This document shows, in pieces, positions 43,880 through 54,789 of a DNA stretch of 64,000 nucleotides; the stretch's first letter is position 1; each line of letters opens with the position of its first letter. Source of the DNA: Ailurus styani (lineage: Eukaryota; Chordata; Mammalia; Carnivora; Ailuridae). Position numbers and translations under genes: made by a program. Location: positions 1 through 64,000 of the forward strand of contig LNAC01001922.1 in NCBI GenBank assembly GCA_002007465.1. Reading direction: 5' to 3'. The notes beneath the pieces were generated by a model that worked only from the letters and a program-made list of their open reading frames with translations, was not told the DNA's origin and searched no databases.

Positions 43880-44520
43880 CTTTCATTCTACTGCTCAACC
43901 CCTTCCCTGTAGGAGCAGATATTGTGCACCAATTTCCCCCTGGCTGAGTGGAGCAGAGACCTTCTCTTCCCTTCTCTATTTGGCAGAAGCAGGTGGCAGT
44001 ACTTTACCTCTCTCACCAGATGGTATTGGTGGACTGAGTGGTCAGCTGGTCTTCCATCCCCCACCCAGCAGGACTCTGGTTCTCCCACCAGATTGGTATC
44101 ATTGGATCTATCACTGAGCTGAACCCCCTCCCCTATATGGCATCAATGACATTGAACAAGATGGTGCAAGTTGAGGGTAGTAAGGACTTCATTTTCTCCT
44201 ATTCCCTACCCCATGTCACTGGGATCCATCAGAGAGCTGAGCCTGTACCCCAACTCTGCAGCAACAAATTATGAGTCAGTCCTCTGCTTACCTCTACTTG
44301 ATGGCAGCAGGGCCCAACTAGGGACTTAATCTTTACTCCCACTTGGTGACAGTAAGGCAGTTGACTATTACTGTATCATTTTTTAAGGAAAGGAGTCAGC
44401 AGAGACTACAGGGGAGCTGAATGTTCACTCCACTGGTCTGTTACAGGGCATTGTGAGTCAGTGCTCTTCTTTCACTGGGTGGTATTGGTGGGGCCCATTT
44501 GGTCCTCATGCTGCACATTA
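43880..44520 (+). repeat. Degenerate tandem repeats in the L1 5'UTR
   Basis: The phrase GAGCTGA recurs at 43872, 44115, 44234 and 44414. Companion phrases (CACTGGGTGGTATTGGTGGG, CACCAGATGGTATTGGTGGA, CTTGATGGCAGCAGGGCCC) recur between them. Spacings of 243, 119 and 180 are near multiples of 60. A 156-codon open frame at 43647-44117 lies in this leader and is not a gene. Confidence 0.55.
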
Positions 44521-44720
44521 ATAGAGGTACTGAGCACCAAAAAAAAAAAAGATTAAATATGATCTAGAGTCCTATAATATAATATCCAATTTTTCAGAAT
44601 ACAATAGAAAATCACTCACCATACCAAGAACCAGAAAAATCACATGAATGAGAAAAGACACTCAACAGACTCCAATACCAAGATGAATCAGATGTCAGAA
44701 TTATCTGATAAGTATTTTAT

Positions 44721-44922
44721 GTTATTTATTTATATTTTGAGAGAGAGGGAAAGAGTATGTGTGCATGCATTCAAGGGGGGAGGATGGGGAGGGAGAGAGA
44801 GAATCTTAAGCAGGCTCCTTGGATCCTGACTGCCATAGGGCTCAATCTCAACACTCTGAGATCATGACCTGAGCCGAAATCAACAGTTGGAGGCTTAACT
44901 GACTGAGCCATCCAGGCGCCCC
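44721..44922 (-). mobile_element. Can-SINE in the old L1
   Basis: Head GGGGCGCCTGGATGGCTCAG at 44922 and tail at 44721. ATCTGATAAGTATTTTA (44703) is repeated with one change at 44923. Confidence 0.92.
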
Positions 44923-45004
44923 ATCTGGTAAGTATTTTAAAGCAGCCATCAAAAAATGCTTCAACAAACAACTAAACAAACAAAAAGCAGAAATGGAGAA
45001 CAAA

Positions 45005-45278
45005 TCAGTAATTGCCAGTGGGGAGGGGGATGAGGAGATGGGCGAAAACGGTGAAGGAGAGCGGGAGGTACGGGCTAGTAGTTATGGAATGAATAAGTCA
45101 TGGAGATGAAAGGACAGCATAGGGAATATAGTCAGTGGTCCTATGATAGTGTATGGTGGCAGATGGTAGCTACACCTTGTGGTGAGCACAATATAACATA
45201 TAGAGTTGTCTAATCACTGTGTTGTATACCTGAAATGAATGTAGCATTGTGTGCCAACCATACTTCAATTAAAAAAAG
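45005..45278 (+). mobile_element. L1 3'UTR fragment inserted in the old L1
   Basis: GCATAGGGAATATAGTCAGT, TGTTGTATACCTGAAATGAA and TACTTCAATTAAAAAAAG form an L1 3' end with tail. It breaks ORF1 of the host L1 and is 5'-truncated. Confidence 0.72.
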
Positions 45279-46800
45279 TCTCAACAATTATCTTGAAATA
45301 TATGAAGAAAATAGAAAATCTCAGCAAAGAAATAAATCTTATACAAAAAAAGAACCAAATGGAAATTAGAGAGCTAAAAATACAATAACTGAAATTGAAA
45401 AAAAAATCACTGGATCGGCTCAGAAAGTGGAATAGAGATGACAGAACAGAATCAGTGAACTTGAAGACAGCTCAATAGAATTTACCTAATCTGAAGAGAG
45501 AAAGTAGACTGAATGAAAATGAGCAGTCTTGGGGAACCTGTGGTGTAATAACAAAACCGCTAGTATCCATATCAGGGAGTTCCAGCAAAGGAAAGAGTGG
45601 TATTAAGAGTTTTTTTTTTTTTTTAAGAAATAGTTGGTGAAAATTTCCCAAGTTTGGCAAAAGACATAAACCTATAGGTTCAAAGTGAGCAACCTTCAAA
45701 TAGGATAAACCCAAAGAAATTTATGCAAAGGAACATCATAATTAAACTTCTAAAATTAAAGACAAAAATTGAAAGCAACAGAGAGAATGGTTGCATTCAT
45801 TACTTAAAAGGGAGCACTAATTAGAATGATAGTAGATTACTCGTCTGGAGCCATGAAGGCCAGAAGGAAATAGTGCAACAGTCTCCAAGTACTGAAAGAA
45901 AAGAACTGTCAAGCATGAGTTCTGCATTCAGTGAGAATGTCCCCTAGGAAGGAAGGGGGAAAGAAAGACATTTTCAGTTGAAGGAAAAACAGAATTTGTT
46001 CTAGAAAACCTCTTTGAAGAATGGCTAAGGAAATTCTCTAAACAGAAAGAAAATGATAGCAGATGAAGGCTGGGAGCTATGGAAAGAAAAAAAAAGAACA
46101 TCAGAGTGGGTACAAATAGACAAGAATATAATAGACTACCCCATGAGATTTTCTTAAATAGTATTTGATGATTGAAGTAAAAATTATAAACATCTGTTGT
46201 GGGCTCTCAGTGTATGCAGAGGAAACAATTATATTTATATTATTTAAACAATCATATTTAACAAGGAAGAAATGTGAAGAGATCTGTATGAAAATAGGTT
46301 TCTTGTGTCACTTCAAGAGAAATTATGTATGTATATTGTAATACCTAAAGCAGCCACTAGGAAAACTAAACCAGGTGATATACTCAAAAGTCCTAAAAAT
46401 GAAAAAAACAACAACAAAAAGACAAAAAAGCCAAAACACTAAAAATGAATCAAGATGGAATCCTAAAAAAAAGTTTGAATAACCCATAGGAAGGTAGAAA
46501 ATGGAAACAGGAATAAGGAATGGAAGAAACAAACAGAAAACAAAGGAAAAAATGACAGACTTAAACTCTGTCATATCAGTAATGAACATGAATAGTTTAA
46601 ACTTAATTAAATTAAAAGACAGAAATTGCCAGAGTGGATAAAAAACATGACCCAATAATACACTGTCTACAGGAAATTCACATCAAATATAATAACATAG
46701 ATAAGTTAAAATGGCAAGGTGGAAAAGTTACACCATGCAAACATTGATTACAAAAAGAAAAGCAGGAGCAGTACTAATATTGGATAGACTTTAGAGCAAA

Positions 46801-46867
46801 GAAATAGTCTCTGCCCTCAGAGAGCGTAACAATTTACATGTTACTTGAATGTAACATTTTCAATTTT
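46801..46867. other. Short unassigned spacer
   Basis: Between the L1 end and the SINE tail. The phrase GTCTCTGCCCTCAGAGAGCG is L2-like. Confidence 0.3.
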
Positions 46868-47033
46868 TATTTTTAAAAAGATTTTATTTATTCCAGAGAG
46901 AGCATGGGGCAAAGGGCAAAGGAAGAGAGAGAAAGCAGACTCCCAGAGGAAGAGCCCAACATGGGGCTCCATCCCAGGACCCTGTGATCATGACCTGAGC
47001 AGACACTTAACCAACTGAGTCATTCAGGCACCC
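46868..47033 (-). mobile_element. Can-SINE (diverged)
   Basis: Head GGGGTGCCTGAATGACTCAG at 47033, short linker, tail AAATCTTTTTAAAAATAAAA. Confidence 0.9.
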
Positions 47034-47268
47034 CATATATTTTCTGTTCTTAGAAGGAAACTATAGTAACTGCCTCCAAAGCCAGATCAAGGGGTTGCAG
47101 AATATAATTAAGCAGTGATTTCAAAGTTAATTTCTTTTCAAATATAATCAGCCCATGATGCTTCTAATGTGTATGGAGCATTCTGCTTTGTGCTCTTGGG
47201 TGATGCAGCTGGTAGGGAAATTCTGTGTAAAATGCTGTGTAATGGGATTTTGAGCAATCTCTGAGGTA

Positions 47269-47504
47269 TAGGGAAGGGAAATTTTGAGTGGCAAACCCTA
47301 TCAGGTGATTTATTAAAGCACAGATTAACAAGACAGATATGGTCCCTTTCCTTATAGAAATTAGGGTGANGGGCGGGAAGCAGGCTCCCTGCTGAGCAGG
47401 GAGTAGGGAAGGGAAATTTTGAGTGGCAAACCCTATCAGGTGATTTATTAAAGCACAGATTAACAAGACAGATATGGTCCCTTTCCTTATAGAAATTAGG
47501 GTGA
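47269..47504. repeat. 101-bp perfect direct duplication around an N and a SINE scrap
   Basis: Bases 47269-47369 are identical to 47404-47504. Between them are one N (47370) and 33 bases of minus-strand SINE body (GAAGCAGGCTCCCTGCTGAG). It is best explained as an incomplete gap fill. Confidence 0.85.
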
Positions 47505-48097
47505 GGTTGATTAGGCAGTGATGTACTACTTGCAGGGTTGGGAAGTAGGATAATGCTGAGGTCAGATTCGGGGCATTAGGAAAGGGATTGGTAAGAGATT
47601 GCCCATTACCTTGATTTTGTCTCTTGCCAAATTCATAGTGAAAATGGACTATATTTAATGATGAAGTTCTATTCTAGTTAAGTGCTTAATCTTGGTAACA
47701 GTGATTCTTTAGAGATACGTTAAAAATTATCCTATAATATTAAGTAAAATAAAGCTATTTTTTCCTGTACTGTAGTTACAACTATGTAAAAAATGTTCAT
47801 GCATAAGAACAAAGAGATATCAGACCTACAAAAATAGCTAATCTCCTAGGGTGATGGGATCGAGGGTGATTTATGATTCCTTCTAAGTGACCTTTATTGG
47901 TATAATGTGATCTTGGGAATAAGTAGAAATTGGCAGGAAATGGGTATGCTGAACTCAGAGGACTAACAGAAGTCTCCATGTATGTGGCTGAGATCTGAAG
48001 ACAGGTGGGAGAGCAGACCCTTTCCTCACAGGAGTGTGGACTCCCGGCTGCTGCCTACTGGGGAATATGGCTCTAATTGGTAGAGCCTGTTTTTGTT
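47505..48097. other. Unassigned sequence
   Basis: No gene or confident repeat. Confidence 0.4.
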
Positions 48098-48219
48098 TTG
48101 TTTTGTTTCTTTTGAAGATTCTATTTTTAAGTAATCTCTACCCCCAACACGGGGCTCAAACTTTATAACCCAGAGATCATGAGTTGCATGCTCCACTGGC
48201 TGAGCCAGCCAGGCACCCT
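48098..48219 (-). mobile_element. tRNA-derived SINE, short variant
   Basis: Head GGGTGCCTGGCTGGCTCAGC at 48219, 'GTTATAAAGTTTGAGCCCC' body, and the AAGATTCTATTTTTAAGTAA region read backwards. This is a carnivoran SINE variant without the CT-rich linker. TGGTAGAGCCTGTTTTTGT (48079) and TGGTAGGGCCTTTTGT (48220) flank it. Confidence 0.82.
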
Positions 48220-48363
48220 GGTAGGGCCTTTTGTTGGCTGAAGATTACACTGTAGAACCTGTTTTCTGATACTGCATGTACATTGGTCTTTTATTCCCTT
48301 TATCGAAAGGACAGATATAATATTAAAGGTTTTTCATATTTGTACTTTTCCAAGCATTTTGTG

Positions 48364-48566
48364 AAAGATTTTATTTATTTATTTGAGAGAGAGGGAGAAA
48401 AAGAAAGCAAGCACATAAGCATGAGCAGGGGGGTGGGGCAGAGGGAGAGGGAGAAGCAGACTCCCCACAGAGCAGGGAGCAAAATGCAGGACTTGATCCC
48501 AGGACCCTGGGATCATGACCCAAGCTGAAGACAGATGCTTAACTGACTGAGCCACCCAGGCGCCCC
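48364..48566 (-). mobile_element. Can-SINE
   Basis: Head GGGGCGCCTGGGTGGCTCAG at 48566 and tail at 48364. CCAAGCATTTTGT and CCTAGCATTTTTA flank it. Confidence 0.92.
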
Positions 48567-48594
48567 AGCCTAGCATTTTTATTTCATTATCAGT

Positions 48595-48675
48595 CTCTAT
48601 GAAAGCGCTCTGAGGTAGGCATGAGAGGAGTTATGTCTACATTTGACAGGTAGACTGAGGCAAAGACTCTGCCAC
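48595..48675 (-). repeat. MIR
   Basis: CTACATTTGACAGGTAGACT, preceded by GCGCTCTGAGGTAGGCATGA. Confidence 0.6.
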
Positions 48676-49050
48676 TTAGTATCTGTGGAGCCGTTGGTAG
48701 TAAACCTCTGTGCCTTAGTTTCCTCGTCTATAAAATAGATGATACTACTTAAATCATAAAGGAACTTCTGTCATTAAAGAAATTACACATAGGGGCGCCT
48801 GGGTGGCTCAGTGGGTTAAAGCCGCTGCCTTCAGCTCAGGTCATGATCTCAGGGTCCTGGGATCGAGGCCCGCATCGGGCTCTCTGCTCAGCAGGGAGCC
48901 TGCTTCCTCCCCTCTCTCTACCTACTTGTAATCTCTCTCTGTCAAATAAATAAATAAAATCTTAAAAAAAAAGAAATTACATATAAATTAATTTGAACAG
49001 AGTCTGGCTTATGGTAAGGACTCAACAAATGTTATCTATTATTATTTAAT
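48676..49050 (+). repeat. MIR, split by a young SINE
   Basis: GCCTTAGTTTCCTCGTCTAT and AAATAGATGATACTACTTAA before the SINE, ACAGAGTCTGGCTTATGGTA and GGACTCAACAAATGTTATCT after it. Confidence 0.78.
48792..48969 (+). mobile_element. Can-SINE, near-consensus young copy
   Basis: GGGGCGCCTGGGTGGCTCAG head, GATCGAGGCCCGCATCGGGC with CpGs retained, CTACTTGTAATCTCTCTCTG linker, (AAAT)3 AAAATCTT and A-run. Perfect-type target duplication AAAGAAATTACACATA (48776) and AAAGAAATTACATATA (48970). Confidence 0.96.
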
Positions 49051-49202
49051 AATAATTATTATATTACCTAATTTCCAGTGTTTTTTTACTCCACCAGTGC
49101 AGTTAGGACTACAGCCCTGTTTTGCAGCTTTCCTTGAAAAAGTATCATGGTGGAAAAGGAAAAAAGTGTGAACTTTGTAGTTGAGGAAAAAATCCTGTTT
49201 CA

Positions 49203-49365
49203 GGGGTGCCTGGGTGGCTCAGTTGGTTAAGCATCTGACTCTTGGTTTTGGCTTAGGTCATGATCTTGGGGTTGTAAGATTGAGCCCTGTATTGGGGTCT
49301 GCAGGGAGTTTTCTTGGGATTCTCAGTGTCCCTCTTACTCTGCCCCTCCCCCCACTTGCAGTCAT

Positions 49366-49402
<37 letters not shown>

Positions 49403-49428
49403 ATAAATAAATAAATCTTTTAAAAAAA
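49203..49428 (+). mobile_element. Can-SINE with long (CT)n
   Basis: GGGGTGCCTGGGTGGCTCAG head, 'GTTAAGCATCTGACTCTTGG' older-type body, (CT)n of about 16 units at 49367-49399, AATAAATAAATCTTTT tail. CCTGTTTCA before and CCTTATTTCA after. Confidence 0.92.
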
Positions 49429-50154
49429 CCCTTATTTCAAATACTGTTTTTCACTCAGCCATGAGATATTGGAAAGTTCTATGAGTCTTCATTTCCTTGT
49501 ATTTGAAATGAAGATGATGATAATATGAATGGTTTCAGTCTTAGCCTAGGTTCTTTAAAATACACAGCCTGGGTAAAGGATTAGTTGCTGTGTTTTATTT
49601 GGGAGATGTCATCACAGAGCACTGAAAGTGAAAAAGGAAGTGTAGCAGGTAAGAAAAGGAATCGATGTAATAGGACCCAGTACTCTGCCAGCCACCACAG
49701 CATCATCTATAGAGATGCAGTCAGTCCCGTGGCAGGTGCACCAGTTTGGCCTTGCAGAATTTCTCCAGACAAGTTATACTGTGCTTCCAGACTGACCATC
49801 AGTGGGATGAAGGGAGAGGGAATTTATCTGCTGGTTCCCTCCTGTATCCTGTCTGCAATTGGTCACGGTGTGTCCCACGGGGAATTAACTTTGGCAGCCA
49901 CTCAGAGAGTCAGGTCCCATATCCTGTTGCATGGAATTTTATTGGAGTCTGGGAGTAGAAGAGGTAGGAGGAGTTAGCAACTAGAGGAATGAAGCTCATC
50001 AGCTTGTGGAGGCAGAAACTCCCAGGTCTGCATGCTTGTTTTTGCTACAGCAGCACCAGGCGACAACAAAGGAGCCTGGAGTCCAGGAATCTGAGGAGGT
50101 CCCTAAGATGTGCCTATTATATTCTCAGAGGGTTAAATAGCATATAGGACTTGT
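49429..50154. other. Unassigned sequence, possible old repeat
   Basis: A decayed MIR may lie at 49445-49545. A 130-codon plus-strand frame at 49585-49977 has no recognisable domain, and overlapping frames exist in the same stretch. Confidence 0.35.
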
Positions 50155-50515
50155 CTTAGTTTGAGCTGCCACAACAAAATACCAATAGATTGGGTGGTTT
50201 GTAAACTACACAAACTTATTTTTCACCATTTTGGAGGCTGAGAAGTCCAAGATCAAGCGTCTGATAGGTTTGTTATTTGTGAGGGCCTATTTCCTGGTTC
50301 ATAGACACCTGTCTTCTCATTGTGTGCACAAATGGCAGGAGAGTCAAGGGAGCTTTCTGGGGTCTTCAAGTGGGCACCAATTCCATTCATGAAGCCTTAA
50401 CCTTGTGACATACTCACCTCCAAATAGCCCCACCTCCTAAGATACCTCCTAATCACATAGCAGATTGGATTCCAACATATGAATTTGTAGGAGACACAAG
50501 CAGACAGTATATAGC
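50155..50515 (-). mobile_element. MLT1A/MST-type solo LTR
   Basis: Reversed order: TTGAGCTGCCACAACAAAAT, GAGAAGTCCAAGATCAAGCG, GGAGCTTTCTGGGGTCTTCA, 'CCCCACCTCCTAAGATACC', AACATATGAATTTGTAGGAG. Confidence 0.85.
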
Positions 50516-50839
50516 TGTGCTGTATTAATATTCATTATTAAATTTGGCCACTCTGTATTGAATGGTGGTGGCAACAGAGAGATAGAGCTGCTGTGTGGAA
50601 TTCTAGAATGCACTTCTAAAACTACAGTAAATCACGTGTCATCTGAGATACAACATCATCTACCAACATGCATCTTGAAGAGAAGGCCAATGTTCCAATG
50701 TTTATGTGCAATGCTTTATTTGCTTAGCAGGGGCACCTAGTGGTATGGCACAAAAAGAACAGTAGCTGTTAGTAAGAACATAAACATTTCCATTATTTTA
50801 AAAAATGCTTCCAAATTTAGAAACCTCTCTCTCCTAGAG

Positions 50840-51474
50840 TGCAGATTATATTTCCTGTGATGGCTGCACCAATATATATCTTATCCCAGATGATCTACTT
50901 ACAACTAATATGCCTAACATTAATATACTTCTGTAAGGACCTTGGGTGTATCTTCCCACCCCCTTAAAACTGGGGAGGAACTTTGTAACTATCTCAGCCA
51001 GTAGAATGCAACAGAAGTGATGCTGCATTTTTTCCAAGACTGGGTCATAAAAAGCAAAATGCCTCCCCCCAGCTCTCCTTCTTGGGACATGCACCTTGAG
51101 AGCATAGACTAACATTAAGAAGTCTAGCTCCCTAGCAGTTGCCTGCCTGCTAGGGAGCTTCTGGCAGAGAAAGCAGAGAGGGCGGGGTGTGCATGAAAGG
51201 GAGAGACAGAGACAGGGAGAGAGGTGGAGAGAGAGGGAAAGAGAGAGGAAGAAAGATGCCCAAGTTGCTATAGCTGTTTCAGCCTCAGCTGTCGGGTTCT
51301 TCTAGCCCAGGTACCAGACACAGAGTATGAAGTCTTTGAGATGACCCCAGCCCCACCAACTGTCTGACTGTACCGGATTCCCAGCCCATAGAAACCTTGA
51401 GTGAAAATAAATGTTTATTGTTTTAAGCTGCTAAGTTTTGAAGTGATTTGTTTGCAGCTATAAAAACTGAAACA
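50840..51474 (+). mobile_element. MaLR-type LTR (MLT1-like subfamily)
   Basis: GGGAGGAACTTTGTAACTAT, AGTAGAATGCAACAGAAGTG, 'CTGGGTCATAAAAAGC', GTGAAAATAAATGTTTATTG polyadenylation signal, TTAAGCTGCTAAGTTTTGAA and an end near ACTGAAACA. A purine-rich expansion (GAGAGACAGAGACAGGGAGA) at about 51200-51260 is internal. Confidence 0.68.
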
Positions 51475-51680
51475 CCTGTGGAGCCCCAGGTGCTTTGATT
51501 AAAAGGCTGTAATGACAGTTATTTTAGTTGTTGCCTTGTCTTTCATTTTATTGAAAACTTTTAACCCTAATCACTTTGTTAATGAATAAAATATTTACTG
51601 AGTACCTACTCATTGCCCAAACGATGTAGTTGTAAGAGGTACAGAGTGAGCAGTAATAGTCCCTGACTTCCTGAGGTTTA
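51461..51680 (+). repeat. Left arm of a long imperfect inverted repeat
   Basis: Pairs with 51912-52120 read backwards: GAGCCCCAGGTGC, TCACTTTGTTAATGAATAA and CTACTCATTG match exactly, with similar spacing. I judge overall identity at roughly 80-85% by hand alignment. An L2-like 3' fragment (minus) occupies 51580-51720, but the match extends to its left beyond the L2 part. Confidence 0.85.
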
Positions 51681-51911
51681 GAGTTTAGTTGGGAGGCAGG
51701 CCTACCTGTATATGAAGAACAAGGATGGTGGGACTAAGATACCAGCTAATGCGTGATGCAGAGATGCCATGCACTTTTCAAAACTGTTCCCTGTTTGAGG
51801 AAAAACAAAACATTATTGTACTACCCAGAGGCTGATTTACATTAAACTAATGAAGCTGAAGCTTCAGAGCCCTTGACTTTCAAGGGCCTGGTTGCAATCG
51901 CCTTTTATAGA

Positions 51912-52120
51912 CCTTATGAAATCGTGGACCGTTACTGCTCACTTTGTACCTCTCGCAGCCAGATCAGTTTTGAGCAATGAGTAGGCACTCAATAAATATG
52001 TTATTCATTAACAAAGTGACTAGGGTTAAATGAAATGAAAGAAAAGGCAATACTTAAAAAAAGTGTCCTGACAGCCTTCTAATCAGAGCACCTGGGGCTC
52101 TATAGGTATTCCAGTTTTTA
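51912..52120 (-). repeat. Right arm of the inverted repeat
   Basis: Mirror copy of 51461-51680, separated by about 230 bases. It includes the reversed L2-like end (GTAGGCACTCAATAAATATG at about 51982) and, outermost, a copy of the last bases of the neighbouring LTR (CCAGTTTTTA). Confidence 0.85.
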
Positions 52121-53469
52121 ATATACTGTACTATATATAATAGAATTTTGAAAAGTTAGATGTTTTAAGTAATAGCATTTGTATCCTTTTACATGCTTTA
52201 ACCAAAAGCATTTCTGCTTCAGCTTCCTTCCATCTTTCTTCCCCTCTTATCCAGTGATGTTGGAGAGGCCATGACACTTTTGGTATCTCATTAAGAGGAG
52301 GTTAGGTTGAGGATACTGGTTTGAATACTGGTTTGATACTGGTTTTGGTTTGAATTTAGTGGTTCATATATATGTGGTTCACAGTTAATTCTCTGTAAAG
52401 CCAAGTTATTGCTAGTCACCCGGATGTGGAAACAGTTCCCAGGAATTCTCCTGCTGCCACAGTGCTGATTCAACGGATGTCATGAAACCAAAGCTCAGAA
52501 CTACAAGTGGTCTTGTAACAGCACACCCCAAATATCCAGCACCCACTGCTAGAAGTACATGGGGAATGAAAAAGAAGCAAGGCTTAATAGGCATGGAACC
52601 AGGAGCTGGTCTGTGGAAAATTGTTCTAAATATGAGCCATATGAAATTATATCTAGAGGATTCTTTTCTCACCCAGTCAAAAGAGAAGGCCTCTCCTATT
52701 GGAAAGGTTCTTAATTAATGTAGTGTATACAATTTTAAGCACAAAGACTAAAAGCTGAGAAATAGCTCAAGCATTAAAAAATCCAGAAAAAATTAACATG
52801 GTAGTTTTGTTATTTAAGTATCAAATCAGCAGGAAATTAAAATCTTTTGCCAATGTTTTCATATGATTCACTCCTCTTCATTAATTGGATTATCAAACAA
52901 CCCAGAAGTCTATTTGTTGCTGCTATTCAAAATTTATCTCTTTCTCTTAATAAATTATTGCCTTGGTTATGATCTGAAAAAAATAAATTGTCAATTTTCT
53001 TCTCCATGTCAAAACAGTTTCTATTGATTTCAATGCTTATCTTGTTTGCTTCCCTTTTATATTGCATTAACTTTTAATTTTATTTTCTCCATTCTTTAAT
53101 AAGTAAATATAAGACAGCAAGGAAGGTATGCTTCCATGTTGACCAAATTGTGTATAATTTCTGACTTGCTTTAAATTTGTAATGATTGTGATTATTTTTC
53201 TCATTGTAAATAGTCACTTTTGTAGCTATTAAAGAAGGGCATCCAAATTGTAGAAGCTTCGTGCCTCATACACCTGGATTCATTCCTGACTAGACCCTGG
53301 GAAGAGGTGAATGGGCCTATTGAAGCTTGTCTTCTTTTGGGAATTCTGTCCTGATAACCCACGTCTGAATTAAGCACCCCCTTGATTTCCCTGTACCATC
53401 TTGAGAACTTACCACCTTGAATGAGATGCACAGTTTTTCTTCTAAAGCTAACAAAAACTCTGAAGTAGC
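52121..53469. other. Unassigned sequence with a short tandem repeat
   Basis: No gene seen. ACTGGTTTGA-type units repeat four times at about 52314-52350. Confidence 0.45.
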
Positions 53470-53915
53470 ATGATAATCAGTTTTATGTGTCAGTTTGGCT
53501 AGGATTTGGAGCCCAATTGTTTGGTCAGATACTAATCTAGATGTTACTGTGAAGGAATTTTGTAGATGTGCTTATCATCTACAATCAGCTGATTTTAAGT
53601 AGAAGAGAGTCCCCTCAATAATGTGAGTGGAACGCATTCAGTAAATTGACTGGTTTAAGAGTAAAACTCAAGTTTCCTGGAGATGAAGGAATTCTTCCCC
53701 AAGAGTAATATAGGAATTCTACCTAGTTTTCTAGCCCACTGCCTTACCCTGTAGATTTAGGACTTACAGGCCCCCACAGTTGTGTGAGCCTATTCATTGA
53801 AATAAATCTCTCTCTCATTGTCTCAACATACACCCACGTCCACACCCTCCCCACCCCCTGCATCTTCATAACCTGTTGGTTGTGTTTCTCTGGAGTACTC
53901 TGACTGGGAAATGTA
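53470..53915. mobile_element. ERVL-class LTR-like repeat, subfamily not assigned
   Basis: CAGTTTTATGTGTCAGTTTG, AACTAATCTAGATGTTACTG-like wording, 'GTGTGAGCCTATTCATTG', AATAAATCTCTCTCTC and TGTTTCTCTGGAGTACTCTG match a common old mammalian LTR by memory. No internal sequence. Confidence 0.6.
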
Positions 53916-54320
53916 GTATTTATCAGTATTTTATGGAAAGTAAACAAGGTTAGCAAGTTAACATATCTCAGGACACATAGCTTGTATGTGGCAAACCAGG
54001 TCTGTAGACAGGCCATGCTCTTTCTACTCCGCAACTCTTTCTGGAGTTAGGAAATCTTTCAAGTTGAGCTTTGTTTCATTGGGTTGCATGATTGTGGAGG
54101 TTTGGTACCTGCCCTCCCTCAATCTCTCTTTCCTTATATGTCCAGTGAGGTAACAATGGATCCTGACCTACATACATTGTAAGACTTTCTTGAAATTCAA
54201 TGGAGAGATGTAGGTGAAAGCAAAACAACCATGAGATATGATTCATTGTTAAGTAAAAATTAACTTCATGACTTTTCCCAAAGAAAGGGTCCGGCTTTCC
54301 TCTTCTGGGTATGTTTCTTT

Positions 54321-54526
54321 TTTTTTTTTTTAAAGATTTTATTTATTTATTTGACACAGAGAGAAAGAGATCAGATCACAAGTAGGCAGAGAGGCAGGCA
54401 GAGAGAGAGGAGGAAGCAGGCTCCCCGCCGAGCAGGGAGCCCGATGCGGGCCTCGATCCTAGGACCCTGAGATCATGACCTGAGCCGAAAGCAGAGGCTT
54501 TAACCCACTGAGCCACCCAGGCGCCC
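54321..54526 (-). mobile_element. Can-SINE, young
   Basis: GGGCGCCTGGGTGGCTCAGT head at 54526, GCATCGGGC and GGCGGGG CpGs retained in the body, tail A-run at 54321. TCTGGGTATGTTTCTTT (54304) and TCTGAGTATGTTTCTTT (54528) flank it. Confidence 0.95.
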
Positions 54527-54619
54527 TTCTGAGTATGTTTCTTTCTCTTCCTCTTGCTACCTGTTTCTCCCACCTCATGCCCCTTATCTATTTCAGTGGT
54601 AATTATACTAAAACCTTTG

Positions 54620-54775
54620 TATTCTCATATACTGTGTTTTATTTAATCATCAGAACACACATGGTTAGATAAATATTATACCCATTTCACAGATGAGGAA
54701 TTGACGGAATTGACATGTAGAGTTGCCCAAAGTAATGTGGCCAGGTAACAATAGAGCTGTAGCATTCTCTCACTA
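54620..54775 (-). repeat. MIR
   Basis: ATACCCATTTCACAGATGAG core, AGTTGCCCAAAGTAATGTGG. The phrase GGAATTGAC is doubled at about 54697-54712. Confidence 0.75.
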
Positions 54776-54789
54776 TATCAAAGTGAAAG

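Larger units (their letters stand above)
43470..46800 (+). mobile_element. Old L1: 5'UTR, ORF1 and start of ORF2
   Basis: Plus-strand order: 5'UTR with degenerate tandem units (43640-44530), A-rich ORF1 region (44560-46040, AAAAAGAACCAAATGGAAAT, AATCAGTGAACTTGAAGACA, GGAGCCATGAAGGCCAGAAG), inter-ORF region, then the ORF2 endonuclease start (46580-46790, ATAGTTTAAACTTAATTAAA, CTGTCTACAGGAAATTCACA). It stops near 46800, losing the rest of ORF2 and the 3'UTR. A SINE and a short L1 3' piece were added later. No frame is intact. Confidence 0.8.

Noticed and set aside
43647..44117. A 156-codon plus-strand frame
   Set aside because: It lies in the 5'UTR of an old L1, is low-complexity proline/serine-rich and ends at a repeat unit, and no protein family is recognisable.
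46323..46655. A 110-codon hydrophobic minus-strand frame that looks like membrane segments
   Set aside because: It is the antisense of A-rich L1 sequence, and poly-purine DNA read backwards gives F/L-rich frames.
47164..47466. A frame with an internally repeated peptide
   Set aside because: The repeat comes from the 101-bp duplication around an N, which is likely an assembly error.
49585..49977. A 130-codon plus-strand frame
   Set aside because: No domain, an overlapping frame in the same DNA, and sequence texture of an old repeat.
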